64,000 nucleotides of DNA from Vitreimonas flagellata (lineage in GTDB: Bacteria; Pseudomonadota; Alphaproteobacteria; Caulobacterales; Aquidulcibacteraceae): assembly GCF_004634425.1 (NCBI RefSeq), contig NZ_SBJL01000001.1:159001-223000 (forward strand), in the 5' to 3' direction. A model generated the notes under the pieces. That model saw only the letters and a program-made list of their open reading frames with translations. It was not told where the DNA came from and made no database searches. This document shows positions 8,022 through 15,231 of the stretch, in pieces (position 1 is the stretch's first letter; every line of letters starts with the position of its first letter). Both the position numbers and the translations under genes were made by a program.

Positions 8022-9547
8022 GCGCCGCGCCAACGACCAGGGAGGGCGAACACGCTTCGCATCTTGTGGCCAAGCGCCTCAAGCTTCTCTCGCAAGACGA
8101 CGCGATCGTTCTGATGCGCACCGATTGTCACGTCTGCAAGTCCGAAGGGCTGTCCGCGCGCGCGCGCGTGCTCTTGACCGCTGGTGATCGGCGCGTGATC
8201 GCAACGCTCTACCAGGTCGAGAACGATTGGCTGACTGTCGATGAAGCAGGGTTGTCCGAGGCGGCGTGGAAACGCCTGGCCGTAGCCGATGGTGAACACA
8301 TAGCCGTCAGTCATGCGCCGCCCCTTGACTCGCTTGCTGACGTGCGACGGCGCATGTATGGCGGCCGCCTCGATCAGCGCGCATTCCGCTCTATCATCGG
8401 CGACATCGCCGGTGGTCGCTATGTCGACATTCATCTCGCCACGTTTATCGCCGCGTGCTCGGCCTTTCCGCTCGATCTCGATGAAATCACCTCGCTCACG
8501 CGCGCCATGGTGGAAGTGGGCGAGCGTCTCTCCTGGCCTTCGGCGATGGTGGTCGACAAACATTGCGTGGGCGGCCTTCCTGGCAATCGCACCACACCAA
8601 TCGTGGTCGCTATCGTCGCGAGCTTGGGGCTCCTCATGCCCAAGACCTCTTCGCGCGCGATCACCTCGCCGTCGGGCACGGCCGACACAATGGAGACCTT
8701 GGCGCCCGTCGATCTCGACCTTGCCGCCATGCGCCGCGTCGTCGAGGCCGAAGGCGGCTGCATCGCCTGGGGCGGCGCCGTGCGCCTCTCGCCAGCCGAT
8801 GACGTGCTCATCCGCATCGAGCGCGCGCTTGATATCGACACCGAAGGTCAGCTCATCGCCTCGGTTCTGTCCAAAAAAATCGCCGCGGGCGCCAGTCACG
8901 TCGTGCTCGATCTGCCTGTGGGGCTCACAGCGAAGATCCGCACGCGGGAGGCGGCGCGCGATCTGAGCGCGCACCTGACCGCCGTCGCCGAGGCGTTTGG
9001 TCTTAAGACACGCTTTGTATTGAGCGATGGCGCGCAGCCCGTTGGACGCGGCATCGGGCCGGCGCTCGAAGCCAAGGACGTGCTCGCCGTGCTCGTCGGC
9101 GCTGCCGATGCGCCAACAGACTTGCGCGAGCGGGCGCTCGCGATCGCGGGCGCGGTGCTTGAGCTTTCAGGAACGGCGCCTGACGGACAAGGGTATGAGT
9201 TGGCGCGCGCTGCGCTCGACGACGGGCGCGCTTGGGCGAAGTTTCAAGCCATCTGCGAAGCGCAGGGCGGCATGCGCACGCCTCCGAGCGCGCCGCTCAC
9301 GCGCCCATGGGCGGCGGCCCGTTCGGGCATTCTCACCAACATCAACAATCGCAAGATCTCCCGCCTCGCTAAGCTCGCGGGCGCGCCCGACGATCCCGCC
9401 GCCGGAATTGTGTTGCATGTGCGGTTAGGTGATGGCGTCGTCGCCGGGGCCCCGCTTGTGACCGTGCACGCCCAAGCACCTGGGCAACTCGCCTATGCGC
9501 TCGCCTATGCGGCGGCCAACCCAGACATATTCGAAATCGAGGCTTGA
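8018..9547 (+). CDS. AMP phosphorylase-type (archaeal-like) thymidine phosphorylase family enzyme
   Basis: A 509-residue protein. Beyond the usual pyrimidine phosphorylase fold it has the extra N-terminal domain of about 85 residues and the signature strings PGNRTTPIVV, KTSSRAITSPSGTADTME, GGCIAWGGAVRLSPADDVLI and DTEGQLIASVLSKKIAAG. These are typical of archaeal AMP phosphorylases rather than of E. coli DeoA. AMP phosphorylase converts nucleoside 5'-monophosphate + phosphate to base + ribose-1,5-bisphosphate. The start overlaps the stop of the MBL gene (ATGA), and the stop overlaps the PRPP synthetase start. Assignment to AMP over nucleosides rests on motif resemblance recalled from the family and needs an assay. 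Confidence 0.85.
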   Translation: MSAAPTTREGEHASHLVAKRLKLLSQDDAIVLMRTDCHVCKSEGLSARARVLLTAGDRRVIATLYQVENDWLTVDEAGLSEAAWKRLAVADGEHIAVSHAPPLDSLADVRRRMYGGRLDQRAFRSIIGDIAGGRYVDIHLATFIAACSAFPLDLDEITSLTRAMVEVGERLSWPSAMVVDKHCVGGLPGNRTTPIVVAIVASLGLLMPKTSSRAITSPSGTADTMETLAPVDLDLAAMRRVVEAEGGCIAWGGAVRLSPADDVLIRIERALDIDTEGQLIASVLSKKIAAGASHVVLDLPVGLTAKIRTREAARDLSAHLTAVAEAFGLKTRFVLSDGAQPVGRGIGPALEAKDVLAVLVGAADAPTDLRERALAIAGAVLELSGTAPDGQGYELARAALDDGRAWAKFQAICEAQGGMRTPPSAPLTRPWAAARSGILTNINNRKISRLAKLAGAPDDPAAGIVLHVRLGDGVVAGAPLVTVHAQAPGQLAYALAYAAANPDIFEIEA

Positions 9548-10416
9548 ACGTGACGCGCCTTTACCTCCCCATGCCCGGAAACGAGACCATCGCCCGTGCG
9601 CTTGCTCTCTCGGCCGGCGCCGAACTCGGCGCGATCGAGACGCGCCGCTTTCCCGATGGCGAAGCCTATGTCCGGCTTCTCTCGGCGGTCGAGGGCCGCG
9701 AGGTTGAGATTGTCTGCACGCTGGCGCGGCCGGACGAGCAGTTTTTGAGCCTTATCTTCGCCGCCGAAACTGCGCGCGAGATGGGCGCGGCGCGCGTCAA
9801 TCTCATCGCGCCTTATTTAGCCTACATGCGCCAGGACAAGAGGTTCAAGGACGGCGAGGCGATTTCCTCGATGCATTTCGCTCGGCTTTTGTCGCGATCG
9901 TTTGACGGGCTCATCACTATCGATCCGCATCTGCATCGCCGCCGCGATTTGGGCGAAATATTCACTATCGCCACGCGCGTAGAGCATGCAGCGCCGCTCC
10001 TTGCCGACTGGATCAAGGACAATGTGAGCGACCCCCTCGTGGTGGGACCGGATGCGGAAAGCGAGCAATGGGTTGCAGCGGTCGCCGGGCGGGCAGGCGC
10101 GCCGCACATCGTCTCGAACAAAACCCGCCGCGGCGACCGCGACGTGAGCATTGACCTGCCGGATCTGTCCGCTCTACGCGCCAGGCGGGCGGTTCTTGTC
10201 GACGACATCGTCTCCTCGGGGCGCACCATGATCGAGACTGCGCGCAAGTTGAGCGCAGCTGGCATGGCCAAGCCGGTTTGTGTCGCCGTGCATGCGCTTT
10301 TTGCCGATCAATCCTACGCCGAGCTCTTGAGCCTGTGCGAGCGCGTCGTTTCGACAGACACCGTGCCGCATGCTTCGAACGCCATTAGCGTAGCGGCGCT
10401 GCTGGCGCCGGCGTGA
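9544..10416 (+). CDS. prs: Ribose-phosphate pyrophosphokinase (PRPP synthetase), short form
   Basis: A 290-residue protein from TTG 9544 (overlapping the previous stop); GTG 9550 is an equally good start. The N-terminal RRFPDGEAYVRL, APYLAYMRQDKRF with the ATP-binding Arg/Lys, DPHLHR, and the PRPP loop AVLVDDIVSSGRTM are all present. The enzyme makes PRPP from ribose-5-P and ATP. At 290 residues it is shorter than the housekeeping bacterial enzyme (about 315) and resembles archaeal-type PRPP synthetases. Last gene of the xfp-MBL-phosphorylase-prs operon; it probably links pentose phosphates to nucleotide salvage there. Confidence 0.9.
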   Translation: MNVTRLYLPMPGNETIARALALSAGAELGAIETRRFPDGEAYVRLLSAVEGREVEIVCTLARPDEQFLSLIFAAETAREMGAARVNLIAPYLAYMRQDKRFKDGEAISSMHFARLLSRSFDGLITIDPHLHRRRDLGEIFTIATRVEHAAPLLADWIKDNVSDPLVVGPDAESEQWVAAVAGRAGAPHIVSNKTRRGDRDVSIDLPDLSALRARRAVLVDDIVSSGRTMIETARKLSAAGMAKPVCVAVHALFADQSYAELLSLCERVVSTDTVPHASNAISVAALLAPA

Positions 10417-10455
10417 CCGGCGTCTCACAGTTTACTTGGACGCAACGTCTCGAAC

Positions 10456-11103
10456 TCACACGGGCAACGCGGCGGCTAGCGCCGCGCCAATTGCCGCCAC
10501 GATGAGGACGCCACTCAGAATGAGGAGGAAACCGTCGCGCGCAAAAAGCCCAAGACCCAACACGGTGATGGCAAGCCCGGGGATCAGCGGCGCCAAAGGA
10601 ATTAAGCTCAACGGAAAGGTCGCGATCGCCGCGAGCGCGCACAAGAGCCCCGCTGCGTTCGCAAACGGCGTCTCGGACAGAAAGACAAGACGGGGCTGAA
10701 GCACACGGTCGAGCCGACGCGCCCACTTGCGCAAGCCGTCACTGGTCGCCGCTTTAATGGACGATCGAGCGATGCGCAGGCGCAAGAGCATGCCTGGCAG
10801 CCAAAGATGCGATGACCCGAAGGCCAGTTGTAGAGACACCGCCAGCGTCACCAGCGCCGCAGCGGAAGTCATGCCTGGCAATATGGTGGCCGGAGAGACG
10901 GAAAATAGTCCGAGCACCAGGAGCAATGGGCCATAGGAGCGCCGGCCGATCACCGCCATTATGTCGGCAACGCTCACGCTTGTCGGTTCGCCAATGCTGG
11001 CGTCCTCGGCAAGCACTGCGATGCTCTCGACGAGATGCGAGAATGAGTGAGGCCTGCACGCAAGCCTTGGCGCACACACGCCGCTTGTCGTCTCAGCGCA
11101 CAT
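10456..11103 (-). CDS. exoD: ExoD-family membrane protein
   Basis: About 215 residues from ATG 11103 (GTG 11109 is also possible). The core IMAVIGRRSYGPLLLVLGLF, SPATILPG and the repeated hydrophobic segments ending in LIPGLAITVLGLGLFARDG are typical of ExoD, an inner-membrane protein first linked to exopolysaccharide synthesis in rhizobia. Its biochemical role is unknown. It is convergent with prs, 39 bases away, and has no island-type promoter in front. Confidence 0.82.
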   Translation of the reverse strand: MCAETTSGVCAPRLACRPHSFSHLVESIAVLAEDASIGEPTSVSVADIMAVIGRRSYGPLLLVLGLFSVSPATILPGMTSAAALVTLAVSLQLAFGSSHLWLPGMLLRLRIARSSIKAATSDGLRKWARRLDRVLQPRLVFLSETPFANAAGLLCALAAIATFPLSLIPLAPLIPGLAITVLGLGLFARDGFLLILSGVLIVAAIGAALAAALPV

Positions 11104-11143
11104 GAGCACGCGTCCGCTGTCGCATGGAGCTCACCCGCAGGCG

Positions 11144-11434
11144 TCAGTTCGGCTGCGGCGTCTCGCCATGTTGATGCGGGTCGGCGGCAACTGGCGGGCA
11201 TTCCGCTGGCGCCGGATCGGCGTGCTGATGCTCGCCCTGTGCTTGTCCGGAGGGCGCAGGCGCTGGCGCATGTTCGCTTTGCTGAGCGCCTGGACAGTTC
11301 GCTTGACCATGCTCTCCCGACATGGCGCCCATCATGCCATCGTGATGGGCGCCATGCATGCCATGGCCCATGCCGGCGCAGCCGCCGAGGCTAAACGCCA
11401 GAGCCAGCACCGCTCCTGAACTCAATATATGCAT
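11144..11434 (-). CDS. Small His/Met-rich lipoprotein, probable metal binder
   Basis: From ATG 11434 (GGGAG 9 bases upstream) the protein has 96 residues. A signal peptide ends in the lipobox LGGC, then comes a stretch rich in His, Met and Gly (GMGHGMHGAHHDGMMG) and a Pro/Ala/His-rich tail (GEHQHADPAPAECPP). This suggests a lipoprotein facing the periplasm that binds soft or borderline metals such as Cu or Ni; no named family was recognised. An in-frame ATG at 11443 is less likely because the ribosome site abuts it. It is controlled by the promoter at 11472-11497. A second lipoprotein of similar build is at 28438. Confidence 0.72.
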   Translation of the reverse strand: MHILSSGAVLALAFSLGGCAGMGHGMHGAHHDGMMGAMSGEHGQANCPGAQQSEHAPAPAPSGQAQGEHQHADPAPAECPPVAADPHQHGETPQPN

Positions 11435-11469
11435 GCCCGTCATCTCCCTTGGCGCGATGTTGATCCTGA

Positions 11470-11664
11470 TTATACGCACGCCGCCCTAACGGCCCCGGCG
11501 CAGTCGAACGTGGCCCACAGGTTCTCACGGCTTCGTGCCGCAGCCGTAGGCTTCTTTGGAGGCTTCGTGTTGCGCTGTTGACTGGGCGAAAAAGCGGGCG
11601 GATCGCTGGCAGGGAAGGATTGGTCCAGAGCTTCGTGCGCCGCATCTGTGATGCGATTTGTCAT
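11470..11664 (-). CDS. Small DPPAF-motif protein
   Basis: A 64-residue cytoplasmic protein from ATG 11664 (AAGGA upstream) beginning MTNRITDAAHEALDQSFPAS. The segment DQSFPASDPPAF occurs in many very short alphaproteobacterial proteins of unknown function found near stress genes. The Arg/Lys-rich middle and Cys-containing tail are not recognised. Its last codons and TAA stop (11470-11472) overlap the -10 element of the promoter for the next gene, so the two units are physically interlocked. Confidence 0.65.
   Translation of the reverse strand: MTNRITDAAHEALDQSFPASDPPAFSPSQQRNTKPPKKPTAAARSRENLWATFDCAGAVRAACV
11472..11497 (-). promoter_or_regulatory. ECF-type promoter, site 2 (lipoprotein at 11144)
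   Basis: Minus strand CGGGG (11493-11497), 15 bases, GCGTAT (11472-11477, continuing AATC), 38 bases before the lipoprotein ATG. It lies inside the end of the DPPAF gene. Confidence 0.65.
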
Positions 11665-11785
11665 GCCCGTCATCCTTCGCGTGCTGCAGGAGAACGCCGC
11701 GTGACGCGCGAGACCGATGAGACCGGGCGCAGGCGAGCCTGCGGTGCAGTTGGATCTTGGCGACCGCTCGTCCTCGCAACTGCAA

Positions 11786-12049
11786 TCATCGCGAGCGCCG
11801 CCACAAAGGATAAACGCCCAAGAGGAGCGCTGCGACTATCAGCAACGGCAACACCACCAGCAGATGCACGCCGTGTTCGACGATGGCGTAGTGAGCAAGC
11901 GCGCCGAGCAATGCGAAAATCAAGAGCGCGACGATGAGATAGCGCACAAACCAGAATGCTGCTGACGTAAAAAAGAGCATGAACCAGGAGGTTTGAGAGC
12001 CTGCTCCGCCTTTTCGAGGTTCGTTGTGACGAGGCTCCCGCAATGACAT
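11786..12049 (-). CDS. Small two-helix membrane protein (DUF2933-like)
   Basis: An 87-residue protein from ATG 12049 (GGAG 9 bases upstream). A charged N-terminus is followed by two hydrophobic segments around AHYAIVEHGVHLLVVLPLLI. The EHG-HLL--PLL core matches the DUF2933-type protein encoded at 24049, but the C-terminal HGGHGGH metal-like tail of that protein is absent. Function unknown; inner-membrane location is likely. It is controlled by the promoter at 12128-12153. Confidence 0.68.
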   Translation of the reverse strand: MSLREPRHNEPRKGGAGSQTSWFMLFFTSAAFWFVRYLIVALLIFALLGALAHYAIVEHGVHLLVVLPLLIVAALLLGVYPLWRRSR

Positions 12050-12127
12050 TTGTCGTCAACTCCTAGCCCCGGCGGCGAGCCCACAACGCGCTGATCGGCC
12101 GGGGACGAAGCGCGGACCCACCAAGCT

Positions 12128-12153
12128 ATACGCGTGAGGCTCGACGATCCCCG
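12128..12153 (-). promoter_or_regulatory. ECF-type promoter, site 3 (small membrane protein at 11786)
   Basis: Minus strand CGGGG (12149-12153), 15 bases, GCGTAT (12128-12133), 79 bases before ATG 12049. Confidence 0.65.
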
Positions 12154-12297
12154 GAGCCGACGCTTGAACCGAAGACGGGCGTTCGCTAGCCATTCTCTTT
12201 CGCCGGTGCGGTGAGGCCTGGCTCGGCGCGAGTTGTCGGGCGAGAGGACTACGAGCGCCGCGATCTCGCTTGTAGTGCATCGATTGGTTCAGCGAGG

Positions 12298-13053
12298 TTA
12301 GCTCCGTCGCTCGCCCAAGAAGGCGAGCAGGAATTGGAAAAGATTGATGAAGTCGAGATAGAGGCTAAGCGCGCCGTAAGAGGTGGCCGCGCCCAAGGCG
12401 GCCGCATCGCCGCCAAGCTGATAATAGGCGTTCTTGAGCCGTTGGGTGTCATACGCGATGAGGCCAGCGAAGATGAGGACGCCTGCAGCGCTGACGACGA
12501 ACGAAAAGCCGGGCGGATTCCAGAACATCTGGACGAAAGTTGCGATGATCAGTCCAACGAGGCCGACAAGCAGGAAGCTCCCGAAGCCCGACATGTCCAT
12601 CCGCGTGGTGTAGCCGAACAGCGAAAGGGCGCCGAACGCCGTGGCCGTGATCAGGAAAGTCGAGACCAGCGAGGCGCCGGTGTACACAAGTCCGAGCACC
12701 CCCAACGATGCCCCGATGAGAGCCGCGACCGTCCAATATATGAAGCTCGCGCCGCTGGCGTTCGGGCGGCGCATGACGAACATGGCGCCCAGGAGCACGA
12801 CAAGCGGCGCGAAAACGACAGCGAGGCCAACCGGCGTGTAGCCGGCGAAAGAGCCTTCGGGTGTCACCCGAAACAAGGTATCGCGCACAGGCGCGATCAT
12901 GCTTGTTGTGTAAGCAAGCGCCCCCGACAGTGTAAGTCCGAGCGCCACCTTATTGTAGACGCCCAGCATAAAGCGGCGAAGCCCAAGATCGATCGACATG
13001 TCGGCGCGTGCTGCTGGCGCAGCGGGGAAGCGCTCGTCGTGTGAGTGCGACAT
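12298..13053 (-). CDS. Bax inhibitor-1/YccA family membrane protein
   Basis: A 251-residue protein from ATG 13053. A short His-containing N-terminus (MSHSHDERFP) is followed by about seven membrane helices, and the closing block IAYDTQRLKNAYYQLGG...GALSLYLDFINLFQFLL is characteristic of BI-1/YccA/YbhL proteins. Members modulate Ca2+ leak or membrane protease activity; the bacterial role is poorly defined. The open frame extends to 13248 but that part overlaps the next gene's coding region. It is 67 bases downstream of the small protein at 13121, so probably shares its promoter at 13365. Confidence 0.9.
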   Translation of the reverse strand: MSHSHDERFPAAPAARADMSIDLGLRRFMLGVYNKVALGLTLSGALAYTTSMIAPVRDTLFRVTPEGSFAGYTPVGLAVVFAPLVVLLGAMFVMRRPNASGASFIYWTVAALIGASLGVLGLVYTGASLVSTFLITATAFGALSLFGYTTRMDMSGFGSFLLVGLVGLIIATFVQMFWNPPGFSFVVSAAGVLIFAGLIAYDTQRLKNAYYQLGGDAAALGAATSYGALSLYLDFINLFQFLLAFLGERRS

Positions 13054-13120
13054 GTGGGTTGTTCCTCTGTTAGTCGTCCTTCGTAACCGCCACGCGCTGC
13101 AATGGAGCGATGGCGCCTGA

Positions 13121-13315
13121 TTAGCAGCCGCGCCTGCGATCGGCGTCCGATGTCGGTTGGCCGCCGTGATCAGCGTGCGCGTCCGGCGTCTCGTCGGCGC
13201 GTTGGGTGATGCGACGGCCGTGGCGATGCCCGCCATGGCGATGTCCAAACAGGTGAAGGGCGAAAAAGGCGATGATCAGGATAATCCACGCCCAATTGCT
13301 GGCTAGCCAATCCAT
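13121..13315 (-). CDS. Small single-pass membrane protein with His-rich tail
   Basis: From ATG 13315 (TGAGG 7 bases upstream) it has 64 residues. MDWLASNWAWIILIIAFFAL is a membrane helix and is followed by HLFGHRHGGHRHGRR, a likely metal-binding cluster, and a polar tail. Proteins beginning MDWL-NW-WI with a His-rich tail are common in heavy-metal islands but have no assigned function. First gene of a unit with the Bax-inhibitor-like gene. Confidence 0.7.
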   Translation of the reverse strand: MDWLASNWAWIILIIAFFALHLFGHRHGGHRHGRRITQRADETPDAHADHGGQPTSDADRRRGC

Positions 13316-13364
13316 GACCGACCTCATTGTGAGAGCGGCGGGACTTGCCGCTCCTTATTTCTTG

Positions 13365-13390
13365 ATACGCAGCGGATCGGATCGCCCCTG
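13365..13390 (-). promoter_or_regulatory. ECF-type promoter, site 4 (small His-rich protein and Bax inhibitor-like gene)
   Basis: Minus strand CAGGG (13386-13390), 15 bases, GCGTAT (13365-13370), 50 bases before ATG 13315. Confidence 0.75.
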
Positions 13391-13595
13391 GAGCCTTGTC
13401 CGCGTTTCATCAGCCCTGCTTGCCTGCACCCGCGCGTGGACGCAGCTCTTCCCGGCGAGAGTGCTCTGGTCGCATGCGGGGTGGGACGCATCTGGACGGT
13501 ACGGGCGTTGCGCCTATGCCGCGCCCTCCGGGAGGTGATAGTTCGAGAAGACGCGGGTGCAAGCGGGCGAGCGTTCGCGAGCGTCGGGTCTGAGG

Positions 13596-14603
13596 TCAAG
13601 GCGCGGCGACGACGTTCCGCGGCGCTCCTCGCGCAAACGCCTCGATGTTGGCCAGCGTCGTATCGATGATGCGGGCGAGCGCCTCGGTCGTATTGTAGGC
13701 ATTGTGCGGCGTCACCAACACGTTGGCAAAACCCAGCAATGCGTGATTAGCGGCGAAGGCTCTAAGGTCGGCGTTGGTCGCGGCGCCAGCGCGAAATATC
13801 TGGGCTTCGTCGCGTAGCTGGGCCTCCTGCGCCATGACGTCGAGGCCAGCGCCCGCGAGGCGCCCCTCGGCGAGCGCGCGCACCAGCGCCTCCGCATCGA
13901 CTACAGAGCCCCTGGCGGTGTTGATGAGCACCGCGCCTGGTTTCATCAGCGCAAATTCCCGCTCGGCGATAAGACGTCGCGTTTCCGGCGTTGCCGGAAC
14001 ATGCAAGGTCACGATGTCGGCTTGGCCAAGCGCCGCATCGAGGGAAGCGTACCGAAAGCCAAGACGCTGTGCCGCCAGTTCGTCGGGGCGGGCATCGACC
14101 GCGATGACATCCATGGAAAAGCCCCGCGCGATTTCAATCACGCGCCGGCCGATGCGTCCGGCGCCAATGACTGCGATTGTCCTACCCTTCAGTTCGAAGC
14201 CACGAAGACCGGCCTGATCGAAGCGGCCGCGCCGGGTGCGCTCGGCGGCGCCGGCGATCTTGCGCGCAAGTCCTAGTAGCAGCGCAAACACGTGTTCGGC
14301 CACGCTCGTGTCGCCGTAGCCTGGTACGTTGCAGACGATGATGCCGCGGCTTTGACAATAGCCAAGGTCGATATGGTCATACCCGGTCGAGCGCGTGGCG
14401 ATGAGCCGGAGCTGCGCAAAATGCGCCAGCACGCGCGCGTCGAGCTGCGAATAGACGAACGATGAGATGATATCGGCCTTGGCATGGATGCGAGCGGACG
14501 CTTCGTCGAGAACATCTCGCACGCAACTCACTTCATAAGCGGGTCTTAGGCGCAGGCATGCGTCATGTTCCCACTGCTCAGTTTCGAACACCGCGAGCTT
14601 CAT
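13596..14603 (-). CDS. D-2-hydroxyacid dehydrogenase (D-lactate dehydrogenase-like)
   Basis: A 335-residue cytoplasmic NAD-dependent enzyme from ATG 14603. RSTGYDHIDL, the Rossmann motif VIGAGRIGRRVIEIA, NTARGSVVD (substrate Arg region) and TPHNAYNT (catalytic His) define the D-isomer-specific 2-hydroxyacid dehydrogenase family. The start MKLAVFETEQWE and overall length fit D-lactate dehydrogenases of the LdhA type, which reduce pyruvate to D-lactate and recycle NADH without oxygen. An island-type promoter was not found. With acetate kinase and phosphoketolase nearby it suggests a fermentative theme. Confidence 0.87.
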   Translation of the reverse strand: MKLAVFETEQWEHDACLRLRPAYEVSCVRDVLDEASARIHAKADIISSFVYSQLDARVLAHFAQLRLIATRSTGYDHIDLGYCQSRGIIVCNVPGYGDTSVAEHVFALLLGLARKIAGAAERTRRGRFDQAGLRGFELKGRTIAVIGAGRIGRRVIEIARGFSMDVIAVDARPDELAAQRLGFRYASLDAALGQADIVTLHVPATPETRRLIAEREFALMKPGAVLINTARGSVVDAEALVRALAEGRLAGAGLDVMAQEAQLRDEAQIFRAGAATNADLRAFAANHALLGFANVLVTPHNAYNTTEALARIIDTTLANIEAFARGAPRNVVAAP

Positions 14604-14720
14604 CTTTGTCCCTTCGCGCCGGAAGGATGGAAGGTGCCCGGCTGTTGCATTTGGCCGGCGCCCGCCGCTAACCGCACGTCGCAAGCTGGCGTTGCACAAA
14701 GCCTCCGCTCGCGCGGCGTG

Positions 14721-15038
14721 TCAGCGCGCGCCAGCCCTCGCATTCTCCTGCGCGTCCTTGCCGCCGACCACGACACGGGCAATAGCGCCCCAAAGATTAT
14801 AGAAGAACACGAAGACGACCGCGACGAACCAGCCATAAAGGGCGCTGGCGATGAGCCCGTAGAAGAAGCTGGGCAAAGTGAGCAGCTCAAATTGGGGGAA
14901 GATGGTCGAGAGCAGTGCGTGCGTGGGAAGCTCCGGCATGAAGGTCCAGATCGCAAGGCATGCGAGATAGATGGTCATAAACAGCATGCACGCGCCGAAC
15001 ATCGTCGGCAGATAGGGGAGCGGGTGATACTTGATCAT
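14721..15038 (-). CDS. Small two-to-three-helix membrane protein (DUF5676-like)
   Basis: A 105-residue hydrophobic protein from ATG 15038 (AGGAGG upstream). The second half, FFYGLIASALYGWFVAVVFV followed by FFYNLWG, resembles DUF5676 proteins, in which a Gly/Ala-rich helix pair ends in YN. A clear counterpart is the protein at 24544 (GAWFAALIFAPVYNLIARA). Function unknown. It has its own promoter at 15104-15130. Confidence 0.68.
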   Translation of the reverse strand: MIKYHPLPYLPTMFGACMLFMTIYLACLAIWTFMPELPTHALLSTIFPQFELLTLPSFFYGLIASALYGWFVAVVFVFFYNLWGAIARVVVGGKDAQENARAGAR

Positions 15039-15103
15039 GAGGCGCCTCCTTGGCGGCCGCGGGGTGAGGCCTTGCCCGAAATGGACGCCGGACTCACTTG
15101 GCT

Positions 15104-15130
15104 ATACGCGGGCGGGCCGTTCACGCCCTG
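15104..15130 (-). promoter_or_regulatory. ECF-type promoter, site 5 (DUF5676-like gene)
   Basis: Minus strand CAGGG (15126-15130), 16 bases, GCGTAT (15104-15109), 66 bases before ATG 15038. This is the only site with a 16-base spacer. Confidence 0.7.
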
Positions 15131-15231
15131 GTGGAAATCGTTCGCCGCAAAGAGACGCGAAATGAAGCAGGGCAGAGATGGCCGCGGCCCCGCGTTGCGG
15201 CTTGGTCTTCGTCGCTTTGGCTGTAGCGGGC

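Noticed and set aside
12211-13044. 277-residue plus-strand frame
   Set aside because: Antisense to the Bax inhibitor-1 family gene; Glu/Arg-rich composition without motifs.
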